Part shown: positions 1 to 4,721 of the stretch, piece after piece
How positions within the stretch are numbered: the stretch's first letter is position 1
How the letters are laid out: every line of letters starts with the position of its first letter
Assembly: GCA_003554565.1 (NCBI GenBank)
Contig: PWGR01000290.1
Location: 1-7,164, forward strand
Reading direction: 5' to 3'
Length of the DNA: 7,164 nt
From: Clostridia bacterium
GTDB lineage: Bacteria > Bacillota > Sulfobacillia > SLMV01
Translations under genes and position numbers: made by a program
The notes under the pieces: generated by a model
Database searches by the model: none
The model's input: only the letters and a program-made list of their open reading frames with translations
Told to the model about the DNA's origin: nothing

Positions 1-101
1 AGCTGCAGCGGGGAGCGACCATACTCATGCCGGCAGATGAGCCGCACGCAGTAGCGGCCATCGAACCATTCAAGATGCTCCTCATAATGATTCGCAGCTG
101 A
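1..101 (+). CDS. Cupin-domain protein, C-terminal end only (partial)
   Basis: The left edge of the window is open in the frame starting at base 3 and runs 32 codons to TGA at 99–101. The tail includes GATILMPADEPHAV and ends FKMLLIMIRS. The pattern G-x-x-x-x-MPA-x-x-PH-A-V followed by FKML is the last beta-strand motif of small single-domain cupins: the His of PHAV is a usual metal ligand, and the FKMLL strand closes the barrel. Substrate and function cannot be told from this fragment. The gene runs in the same direction as the XRE–TPR gene, with 99 nt between them, so read-through is possible but hairpins intervene. The cupin call rests on motif recognition; the start lies outside the window. 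Confidence 0.72.
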   Translation, partial: LQRGATILMPADEPHAVAAIEPFKMLLIMIRS

Positions 102-109
102 TAATGAAA

Positions 110-137
110 CCGCCCCCCGGGCGGGACAGCCCGCGGG
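110..137 (+). terminator. GC-rich alternative hairpins between cupin and XRE genes
   Basis: Two hairpins compete here: CCGCCC/GGGCGG (110–115 with 119–124) and GCGGG/CCCGC (121–125 with 130–134). They cannot form together because they share 121–124. The position just after the cupin stop suits a 3' end, but no T-run follows, so this is not a textbook intrinsic terminator. It could instead be a leader structure of the XRE gene. Confidence 0.35.
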
Positions 138-144
138 ACACATT

Positions 145-163
145 CACAGCAAGATCCACAGCA
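145..163 (+). promoter_or_regulatory. Tandem CACAGCA direct repeats upstream of the XRE–TPR gene
   Basis: The heptamer CACAGCA occurs twice, at 145–151 and 157–163, 12 bp apart and about one helical turn. The first copy extends to ACAGCAA (146–152), the half-site that forms a palindrome at 1754–1770 downstream of the same gene. This suggests, by inference only, a binding site for autoregulation by the XRE protein. No convincing −35/−10 pair could be placed around it. Confidence 0.3.
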
Positions 164-200
164 CAACGAGTCTTGAAGCTGCACTCACTGGAGGGAGAAA

Positions 201-1541
201 ATGACGCGGGAGAGCAGACTGGGCAAAAGGATTCTCCGGCATCGGAAAGAGGCGCAGATGAGCCAGTCTGAACTGGCGAGCGGACTATGCAGCCGCCCCT
301 ATCTCAGCCGTCTGGAAAGGGGGCTGCAGCTGCCATCACCGGCCCTGCTGGCTGACATCTGCGATCGTCTGGAAGTCTCGATGCCTTCGATGGCAGACAT
401 TTACCTGCGGGAGCCCGGGGTGGGGCCCAAAGCCCGCCTGCGGACGGCCCGTATACTCGCCGACAGGGGGGCAGAATCCCGTGCCTGGACGGTCCTGCAC
501 GAAACCCGGGGGCTTCTCAGCGAACAGGAGAAGGAGGATAAATACGAGGACGAGCTGGACCACACGCTGGTTCACCTGCTGCGCCTCTGTGGCAAGTACA
601 CAAAAGCCCTGCACATCTGCCAGCGGCTGCTGCAGAGAAGAAGGAGACGTCCCTCTGAACGACTCCGCCTGACCCAGGCGCACTACCTGCTGGGAGACAC
701 CGCATACCGCTGCGGGCATCACAATCTCGCCCGGGACCAGCTGTTCCGCGCCTTCAATTGTGTCATGGGACTGCACCCGGAAAGGGCACCCGAGAGCAGA
801 GACAGGGTATGGAAGCTGCACCGGGAGGTGGTGGATGCCCTGGTGCGCGTTCTCCTGCACCTCCGCAGCTTCGAAGCAGCAGACAGTGTACTGCGGCTGG
901 CCAGCCTGCGGTGGCGCGAGCTCAGCCTTCCCGGCGGGATACCGGAAGCACTCCGTATGCAGATGGGCTCAGTCAAGATCGGAACAGGCGACCTGCATGA
1001 AGCTGAGCACATTTTGCAGGAGCTGGCCCGAAGTGAGAGCACCGAGAGTGAAGAATACGGCGCACAGGTCTTCTGCGGATTGGGACTGATCCACCGACTA
1101 CGGGGAGAAACCGAGGAAGCAGTGATAAGTCTACTGTCAGCCTGGGAGCAGCGTGACAACTGCACTCCCGAAGTGGCCATTACGGCAGCGCACCAAATCG
1201 CACATTGCTATATTGCCACCGGAGACCTGCAGGAAGCTGACGGGTGGGTCCGACAGGCAGCCGGGATTGTTGCCCACGGAGAAACCACACCGGACCCCGA
1301 CTTGGCCCTGGAAAACATGCTGCTGCAGGTAGAGCTTGCTCGAAGAATGGGGCGCCATCCGCCGCGACCCGCAGAGCGTATGATTGAAGACATCCGCGCA
1401 AGTGATGCAAAACGGAAGATGCGCTGCGCCACCCTGGTCAGCTGTATACGCCTGGCCCTAAAGCGGGGGGACGACGATGCCGCCCATGATGCCCTGCGCC
1501 TCATAGATGACCTCCTCTCCGTCCCCGGCATCGGAATTTGA
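201..1541 (+). CDS. XRE-family HTH transcriptional regulator with C-terminal TPR array
   Basis: This is a 446-aa cytoplasmic DNA-binding regulator. Residues about 7–60 form an XRE/Cro-CI helix-turn-helix: LGKRILRHRKEAQMSQSELA is followed by the recognition helix region RPYLSRLERG and the family-typical ending LPSPALLADICDRLEV. From about residue 75 to the end the protein is all helix, with repeated TPR-like pairs such as LLRLCGKYTKALHICQRLL, GSVKIGTGDLHEAEHILQEL, AHCYIATGDLQEADGWVRQA and LALKRGDDDAAHDALRLIDD. This architecture matches the RRNPP-like group, whose TPR domain often binds a peptide or protein partner that changes DNA binding. The ligand and targets here are unknown. The start ATG has GGAGG at 190–194 with a 6-nt spacer. 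No transmembrane segment or enzymatic domain is visible. The lack of a protein gene in the following kilobase is unusual and may hold its partner or target. Confidence 0.88.
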   Translation: MTRESRLGKRILRHRKEAQMSQSELASGLCSRPYLSRLERGLQLPSPALLADICDRLEVSMPSMADIYLREPGVGPKARLRTARILADRGAESRAWTVLHETRGLLSEQEKEDKYEDELDHTLVHLLRLCGKYTKALHICQRLLQRRRRRPSERLRLTQAHYLLGDTAYRCGHHNLARDQLFRAFNCVMGLHPERAPESRDRVWKLHREVVDALVRVLLHLRSFEAADSVLRLASLRWRELSLPGGIPEALRMQMGSVKIGTGDLHEAEHILQELARSESTESEEYGAQVFCGLGLIHRLRGETEEAVISLLSAWEQRDNCTPEVAITAAHQIAHCYIATGDLQEADGWVRQAAGIVAHGETTPDPDLALENMLLQVELARRMGRHPPRPAERMIEDIRASDAKRKMRCATLVSCIRLALKRGDDDAAHDALRLIDDLLSVPGIGI

Positions 1542-1582
1542 CCAAAACACCCCCCCCCTCCCGGCCTGGCTGGTTGAAAAAT

Positions 1583-1639
1583 TTATATCATTGTCCATCT
1601 GCGGCGCGAGCGTAAGATAACCTCGTACAGCAATCCCAC
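1583..1639 (-). CDS. Possible 18-aa micro-ORF behind a consensus SD
   Basis: A leftward GTG at 1637–1639 opens 18 codons to TAA at 1583–1585. The peptide would begin MGLLYEV and end RRRWTMI, hydrophobic then basic. AAGGAGGA lies at 1652–1659, but its 12-nt spacer is long. An alternative CTG start with better spacing opens a longer frame that runs antisense into the regulator gene and looks non-coding. The micro-ORF lies about 100 nt downstream of the leftward promoter at 1748–1776. It could be a signalling peptide, a leader peptide or chance; nothing identifies it. Confidence 0.15.
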   Translation of the reverse strand: MGLLYEVILRSRRRWTMI

Positions 1640-1747
1640 CCGTCAGACAGGTCCTCCTTCTCTGCAAAGGATGCAGATCGTGCGGTCAGGCGCATGACCA
1701 CACAGAACACAACAAAGTGCTTATTTGCACGTATCCCTGTATGCCCC

Positions 1748-1776
1748 GGTATAACAGCAAGTATTGCTGTAGTCAA
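1748..1776 (-). promoter_or_regulatory. Leftward sigma-A-like promoter with palindromic operator as its spacer
   Basis: On the minus strand, −35 TTGACT (1771–1776) and −10 TATACC (1748–1753) are separated by exactly 17 bp. That spacer is itself a perfect palindrome, ACAGCAA-TAC-TTGCTGT (1754–1770). The −35 matches consensus at 5 of 6 bases and the −10 at 4 of 6. A bound protein would cover the core promoter, which suggests repression, or activation by DNA distortion. Predicted transcription starts near 1741 and runs toward the 3' end of the XRE–TPR gene, through hairpins GTGC/GCAC, GGTCA/TGACC and CTGCA/TGCAG and then an AAGGAGGA SD. The half-site also lies upstream of the XRE gene, so that regulator is the obvious candidate ligand, by inference. 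Confidence 0.45.
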
Positions 1777-1826
1777 TTCATATACAGATGTGCCCCCGCA
1801 CCAAGCGAACGCATAGAGGATTGCCC

Positions 1827-1838
1827 GTCACCTGTGAC
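1827..1838. promoter_or_regulatory. Small palindrome GTCAC-CT-GTGAC
   Basis: A perfect 5-2-5 inverted repeat lies just upstream of the tandem-repeat element that begins at 1858. It could be an operator for that element's transcription, but short dyads of this size also arise by chance and no clear promoter surrounds it. Confidence 0.15.
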
Positions 1839-1857
1839 AAATAAGTTTAGTGCTGAA

Positions 1858-1980
1858 ACGGATGTTGGTGGGTGAATGATGTATCCCGGAGGATAGAAAT
1901 TTGTGAGGGCAAACAGAGGGTCGAGAAGACGGATGTTTGTGAGTGACTCTTGGCCGGAGGAAATGAAATAGAGAAGGGCA
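1858..1980 (+). repeat. Imperfect tandem repeat, two units of about 53 nt
   Basis: Unit A (1858–1911) and unit B (1929–1980) share the same order of blocks. The opening 18 bases differ at two positions (ACGGATGTT-n-GTG-n-GTGA). Next comes a short variable segment three bases longer in A, then CCGGAGGA in both (1886–1893 and 1954–1961), and a tail ending GGGCA with GAAAT near its start. The units are offset by 71 nt. Shared internal blocks with a variable segment suggest duplication followed by divergence under some constraint, as in tandem aptamers or paired binding sites. No third copy is visible in the window. Confidence 0.5.
1903..1971 (+). CDS. Possible 22-aa micro-ORF inside the repeat element
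   Basis: GTG at 1903–1905 follows GGAGGA (1888–1893) by 9 nt and opens 22 codons to TAG at 1969–1971. The peptide would begin MRANRGSRRR, very basic, and end DSWPEEMK, acidic. The SD lies partly in a small hairpin, TATCC-CGGA-GGATA (1882–1895), that could hide it. The frame overlaps the left arm and loop of the 17-bp inverted repeat, so translation and folding would compete. No signal sequence or known peptide pattern is present. Chance is a serious alternative. Confidence 0.15.
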   Translation: MRANRGSRRRMFVSDSWPEEMK

Positions 1981-2032
1981 TCCGTCCTCTCGACCTACCA
2001 CAAATCCATACTATCACATTATCTCGATTTGT

Positions 2033-2065
2033 AAAACGCTTTTCTGCGTTTTCTTGCAGTTTTTT
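2033..2065 (+). terminator. Probable intrinsic terminator of the candidate RNA
   Basis: AAAACGC (2033–2039) pairs with GCGTTTT (2046–2052) around a six-base loop; CTTGCAG and a run of six T (2060–2065) follow. The stem is modest, with three G–C pairs, and the T-run is displaced by seven bases, so efficiency is uncertain. It points rightward and follows no protein gene, which supports independent transcription of the element upstream. Confidence 0.4.
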
Positions 2066-2070
2066 GTCGT

Positions 2071-2114
2071 TCCGGTGTAAATCCAACCGCAGACCGGAGC
2101 CAGCAGCTGGATCC
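2071..2114. repeat. Two adjacent inverted repeats
   Basis: TCCGGT (2071–2076) pairs with ACCGGA (2093–2098). Overlapping its end, GGAGCCAGC and GCTGGATCC (2096–2104 and 2106–2114) form a dyad with one mismatch around a central A. They may be folded RNA or protein-binding sites; no function is indicated. Confidence 0.25.
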
Positions 2115-2506
2115 TGTACGCTGAACGAGGGGATTGTGAGCCGCACTTGCTTCAGGCGGGGATGTCCAGTTACAAGAGATCAACCCCCAGGTGCCACTTT
2201 CGCGCCGGCACGTAGCTGGGCATCCTGCCGCTTACATATACGCTCAGCCCCCGCATTTTCCGCAAGAAGGCTGTATGCGCGGTATTGACTCTGGCAAAAT
2301 AGGACCGCGTGGCACGACCATCTGCCAGTACTCTGCAGGACCGGTGCGAGTGTATTCAACTGACATCCAATTTGCGCGAGAAAGCTTGTGACCACTAGAA
2401 CTCAAATGCTGGCGCCTGCTGCGACACGGAAATCTTGCTTCTCCATGCCACCGGAGCAGTCGTGGGTCAGCGGAAAAAAACAGAAAATCGCGGCGGGAGA
2501 GAGTGA

Positions 2507-2554
2507 AAAGCTGCGGGAACGAGCCCGGCGGTGCAATCGTCATCCCGTCCCCGC
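2507..2554 (-). terminator. Likely terminator of the ylbF-like gene
   Basis: Sixteen bases past the leftward stop codon, GCGGGGACG pairs with CGTTCCCGC (2546–2554 with 2513–2521), nine pairs including one G·U, around a 24-nt loop. TTTT follows in the minus direction (2507–2510). The loop is long and the T-run short, so this is a moderate call. Confidence 0.4.
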
Positions 2555-2569
2555 GCTATTGTACCGAGC

Positions 2570-2923
2570 TCACTCTCCGGAGTCCTCGGCAGATTCCTGC
2601 TTCATACCTTCACTTATGGCCCCGTTGACCTCCTTGACCAGCTCCCCAAACTCGGACTGAGCCTGCATGAAGGCAGCCACAGCGGCATTATCGTCCATGT
2701 CGCTCCTGGCCTCCTGCACTTCCTCCATCTGCTCTTCCGTGGGCTGAAGGCCCGCCGCCTGCAGGCGCTGAACCTTGTCCTGGACGGCCTGCAGTCCTTC
2801 CAGAAGGGCCTGCGCCTCGGGGTCTTCGTTCAGGAGCTGTTCCGCCCGGCTGAGCTTCTCGTAAGTTTCGGTTTTCGTCATGGCCCGGCCCAGGTCCTGA
2901 GCCTTTTCCAAAAGATCGGACAC
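2570..2923 (-). CDS. YlbF/YmcA-family protein
   Basis: This is a 117-aa, almost entirely helical, acidic, cytoplasmic protein. It opens SDLLEKAQDLGRAMTKTETY, then EKLSRAEQLLNEDPEAQALL, a long charged coiled-coil-like helix with LQPTEEQMEEVQEA, and ends in AFMQAQSEFGELVKEVNGAI. This arrangement is the YlbF/YmcA (Com_YlbF) pattern. In Bacillus, YlbF and YmcA work with YaaT in a complex that affects RNase Y-dependent mRNA processing and the sporulation/competence phosphorelay. Transfer of that role to this protein is inference, since the family has several paralogues. I chose GTG at 2921–2923 because AAGGAGGA sits 7 nt upstream. An upstream in-frame ATG at 2983 would add 20 residues (beginning MDPATGSPGQ) that look unlike the family. 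The gene follows the MFS gene at 3081–4343 by 157 nt in the same direction. Confidence 0.8.
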   Translation of the reverse strand: MSDLLEKAQDLGRAMTKTETYEKLSRAEQLLNEDPEAQALLEGLQAVQDKVQRLQAAGLQPTEEQMEEVQEARSDMDDNAAVAAFMQAQSEFGELVKEVNGAISEGMKQESAEDSGE

Positions 2924-2930
2924 AATGAAA

Positions 2931-2938
2931 TCCTCCTT
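2931..2938 (-). promoter_or_regulatory. Start-deciding SD of the ylbF-like gene
   Basis: AAGGAGGA on the minus strand is 7 nt before GTG 2921–2923. It fixes the start there rather than at the upstream ATG 2983, which lacks such a site. Confidence 0.75.
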
Positions 2939-3029
2939 AAGAGAAATACCCTGCTGCCCGGGACTTCCCGTTGCAGGGTCCACTACCGACGATACCAGAT
3001 AAGTGAACCAGGGACCAGTGCATACGGTG

Positions 3030-3052
3030 TAAGGGGGATCCCGGCTCCCTTA
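3030..3052 (-). terminator. Hairpin after the first MFS gene
   Basis: TAAGGG and CCCTTA (3030–3035 with 3047–3052) can form a stem-loop about 28 nt past the stop of the leftward MFS gene. No T-run follows in the minus direction, so it may only attenuate or stabilise. The inner GGATCC can pair alternatively. Confidence 0.25.
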
Positions 3053-3080
3053 TGAGACGCGGGGAGGATTCGGCGGCAGA

Positions 3081-4343
3081 TCAAAACTTGCCCACGGCCT
3101 CCCGCACGTAGTCTCTCGCAGCAAACAGGACTACCGCACCGCCGAAAAGGACCGCAGCGGCTACTATGAATACGGCCCGCACTCCCATGAGGGTGGCGAC
3201 CGCGCCAAAAAACAATGGGCCGACAAAGAGAGGCGCCTGATTCGCCATCTGCCGCAGGCCCATGGCGGTGCCCTGCTGGTGATCAGGTGCGCTGACCGAC
3301 ATCAGGATCATACTTATGGGCTGAGTAAACGCCGGCGTGAGGCCCGCGAGCATGGCCGCCATCAGAAGTGGGGTGAAGCCGTCGAGGAAGGGAACCGCCC
3401 CCATACCGACACCGCCGGCCAGCAGAGAGCCAAGCATCAATGGCACCGCCCCGAACCTTCCTATCATGGCAGCCAAAAAGGGACGAAACACCAGAGCAAA
3501 TGCCTCCTGCGTGGCGACGAGAATTCCAATCCGGGTGGCCGAAAATCCGATGCGCTCCAGATGCACCAGGTAGAAACTGGTCCGCAGTGTTATGACAAAC
3601 AACACACATACGCTGACACCGATGGACAGCTGCACCACGGGCTTGCGCAAAAGTGAACGGCTCAGCTCGGTGATCTGGGGGACCTCACGGCGCACCGCCC
3701 GGTACAGGGTGCTCACCTGCAGATTCTCTGCTCCGGCGGGAGCCACCTCCACCATGCGGCTACTCACCAGTGTGACCAGGCCAGAGACCATGCCGGCAGC
3801 GAAAAAGGCTATGGGAAATCCCCATGTATCCTGCAGCACGCCGGCAATGGGCGGGCCCACGAGAAGACCCAATCCGAAGGACAGCGACCAGAGGGCGAAG
3901 TTCTGCGTCCGCTTGGATGGGTGGTCCATATTCGATACGTAGGCCTGAGTAGCCAGAATAACAAGTATGTTGGAAAAACCCGCGATGAGCTGGGTCACCA
4001 TCACCACCGGAGTCGGGGGCAGAAACACCAGGGCGAAAGACGCTGCCACCATGCTCCCGGAACCGAACATTATGGCAGAACGGTATCCTATGCGGTCCAT
4101 CACTACACCGCTGGGCAGGGCGATCAGAAGGGGCAGGGCAGCAAAAGACGCCACCACTGACCCCATTGCCAGGTCAGAGGCCCCGATGCTTTCCAGGTAC
4201 AGCGGCGCGTTCTGCCGCATAATCATCATGGCCATTATCTGCAGCCCCGATATGATAGAGATCAACACAAGCCTCTTTCTGACCGTAGCCCGGTCCGGGT
4301 GACGTTGCTGTGAAGACTCCTGCGTCTGTACGTCATCTTGCAT
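3081..4343 (-). CDS. MFS transporter, probable efflux-type (DHA1-like)
   Basis: This is a 420-aa inner-membrane protein of typical MFS length, with about 12 hydrophobic segments and a charged N-terminal tail (residues 1–24). The loop after segment 2 has the family's motif A, SGVVMDRIGYRSA (78–90), with Asp83 and Arg84. Segment 5 has GLGLLVGPPIAGVLQD (157–172), close to motif C of drug/H+ antiporters, which argues for export rather than uptake. A long central loop (about 199–236) separates the two halves, and a second motif A-like RPFLAAMIGRFGA is near 287–299. The substrate is unknown. The ATG has AAGGAG (4353–4358) upstream with a 9-nt spacer. The gene is co-directional with a second, dissimilar MFS gene upstream, but the 366-nt structured gap suggests its own promoter. 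Confidence 0.88.
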   Translation of the reverse strand: MQDDVQTQESSQQRHPDRATVRKRLVLISIISGLQIMAMMIMRQNAPLYLESIGASDLAMGSVVASFAALPLLIALPSGVVMDRIGYRSAIMFGSGSMVAASFALVFLPPTPVVMVTQLIAGFSNILVILATQAYVSNMDHPSKRTQNFALWSLSFGLGLLVGPPIAGVLQDTWGFPIAFFAAGMVSGLVTLVSSRMVEVAPAGAENLQVSTLYRAVRREVPQITELSRSLLRKPVVQLSIGVSVCVLFVITLRTSFYLVHLERIGFSATRIGILVATQEAFALVFRPFLAAMIGRFGAVPLMLGSLLAGGVGMGAVPFLDGFTPLLMAAMLAGLTPAFTQPISMILMSVSAPDHQQGTAMGLRQMANQAPLFVGPLFFGAVATLMGVRAVFIVAAAVLFGGAVVLFAARDYVREAVGKF

Positions 4344-4373
4344 GAAACATTACTCCTTAAACCGCGAAATGGG

Positions 4374-4389
4374 GTATGTTTTTGCATAC
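4374..4389. promoter_or_regulatory. Palindrome GTATG-TTTTTG-CATAC in the MFS leader
   Basis: A perfect 5-6-5 dyad lies 16 bases upstream of the SD of the MFS gene ending at 3081. It would fall in the 5' leader if the weak promoter at 4430–4458 is used. It could be an operator or a small RNA hairpin. Confidence 0.25.
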
Positions 4390-4429
4390 GGAATGTTTGA
4401 GTCTGCAAATTAATCGCTGTCCCATATAC

Positions 4430-4458
4430 ACGTTAATGACTCTCGGGCTCATTGTAAA
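4430..4458 (-). promoter_or_regulatory. Weak promoter candidate for the first MFS gene
   Basis: TTTACA (4453–4458) and TAACGT (4430–4435) are 17 bp apart on the minus strand. The −35 matches consensus at 5 of 6 bases, but the −10 matches at only 3, so the call is weak. It would give a leader of about 80 nt containing the palindrome at 4374–4389. Confidence 0.22.
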
Positions 4459-4570
4459 GAGATAGATCATCAATTCGTGCGGGCAAGAGCCCTCATCCCC
4501 ACGCACAGGGCGCTGCCGTAGCATGATTGCTCCAGGTGCATCCAGTACGAGGTCTTCCCACCTGAAGCAC

Positions 4571-4596
4571 CCGGCAGAGGGACTGCATTCTGCCGG
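4571..4596. repeat. Perfect 8-bp inverted repeat in the inter-MFS gap
   Basis: CCGGCAGA (4571–4578) and TCTGCCGG (4589–4596) flank ten bases. This is the middle of several foldable segments in 4344–4709; next to it, CACCTG/CAGGTG can pair on the downstream side of the leftward transcript. Confidence 0.35.
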
Positions 4597-4657
4597 AAGG
4601 CTCATCTGGGTCTATGATCCGGACACAGCCCATCCCGGCCACTGCACGGAAGCATCT

Positions 4658-4684
4658 CGAACGGTGCCGCTGCGGCATCGTTCG
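4658..4684. repeat. 27-bp dyad just after the second MFS gene
   Basis: CGAACGGTGCCGC and GCGGCATCGTTCG are 13-base arms around a single central T, with 12 of 13 positions complementary. The exception is a G·U on the plus-strand RNA and an A·C on the minus. It lies 26 nt past the leftward stop at 4710. No T-run follows on either strand, so it is more likely an RNA 3'-end hairpin or a protein-binding dyad than a standard terminator. Confidence 0.45.
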
Positions 4685-4700
4685 GCCATCAGACAAATCA

Positions 4701-4721
4701 CGGGACTGATCATGTGTCCCG
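4701..4721 (-). terminator. Stem-loop spanning the second MFS stop codon
   Basis: CGGGAC and GTCCCG (4701–4706 and 4716–4721) pair around nine bases that include the TGA stop, followed in the minus direction by TGATTTGTCT. It may be a weak terminator together with the dyad at 4658–4684. Confidence 0.3.

Larger units (their letters stand above)
1899..2065 (+). ncRNA. Candidate structured RNA with long stem and terminator
   Basis: A 17-bp inverted repeat with one mismatch pairs 1919–1935 with 1979–1995 around a 43-nt loop. The arms begin GGTCGAGA and end TCTCGACC. An outer ATTTGTG/CACAAAT helix (1899–1905 with 1999–2005) extends it across an asymmetric internal loop. A hairpin with a T-run follows at 2033–2065. 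If transcribed rightward this would give a compact RNA of about 170 nt or more. The first repeat unit supplies a second ACGGATG (1858–1864) that could pair with the same CATCCGT (1979–1985), so two folds are possible. I do not recognise it as RNase P, tmRNA, SRP RNA, 6S RNA or a common riboswitch. A DNA-level role (protein-binding dyad or remnant element) remains possible. Confidence 0.35.
1542..2569. other. About 1 kb without a recognisable protein gene, rich in repeats and signals
   Basis: No reading frame here resembles a known protein. The longer open frames (62–112 codons) start at weak codons without a ribosome binding site and lack protein-like composition. The stretch begins with a nine-C run (1550–1558). 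It contains a leftward promoter with an embedded palindrome (1748–1776), a tandem repeat/inverted repeat element (1858–2005), a terminator-like hairpin (2033–2065), small dyads at 2071–2114 and a leftward terminator-like hairpin at 2507–2554. In about 2115–2500 I see only minor inverted repeats, such as CTGGCA/TGCCAG at 2291–2296 and 2323–2328. Confidence 0.6.

Noticed and set aside
1725..1755. Rightward promoter TTGCAC…TATAAC around the same palindrome
   Set aside because: The spacer is 19 bp and the −35 is poor; the leftward arrangement fits much better.
1858..1980. CRISPR-like reading of the repeated units
   Set aside because: Only two diverged copies with no uniform spacer and no cas genes.
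1847..2146. 99-aa leftward frame across the tandem-repeat element
   Set aside because: No ribosome binding site and no family resemblance; the conserved blocks of the repeat are in different frames, unlike a coding duplication.
1950..2288. 112-aa rightward frame starting at TTG in the long gap
   Set aside because: No SD, runs through the inverted repeat and terminator-like hairpin, and is Arg/Ser/Cys-rich without any known motif.
2531..3055. 174-aa rightward open frame antisense to the ylbF-like gene
   Set aside because: It mirrors the real gene on the other strand, has no ribosome binding site and no recognisable family.
4500..4511. CACGCACAGGGC, resembling the start of the GEMM-I cyclic di-GMP riboswitch
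   Set aside because: The remaining conserved parts of the aptamer are absent, and it is on the plus strand, pointing away from the downstream MFS gene.
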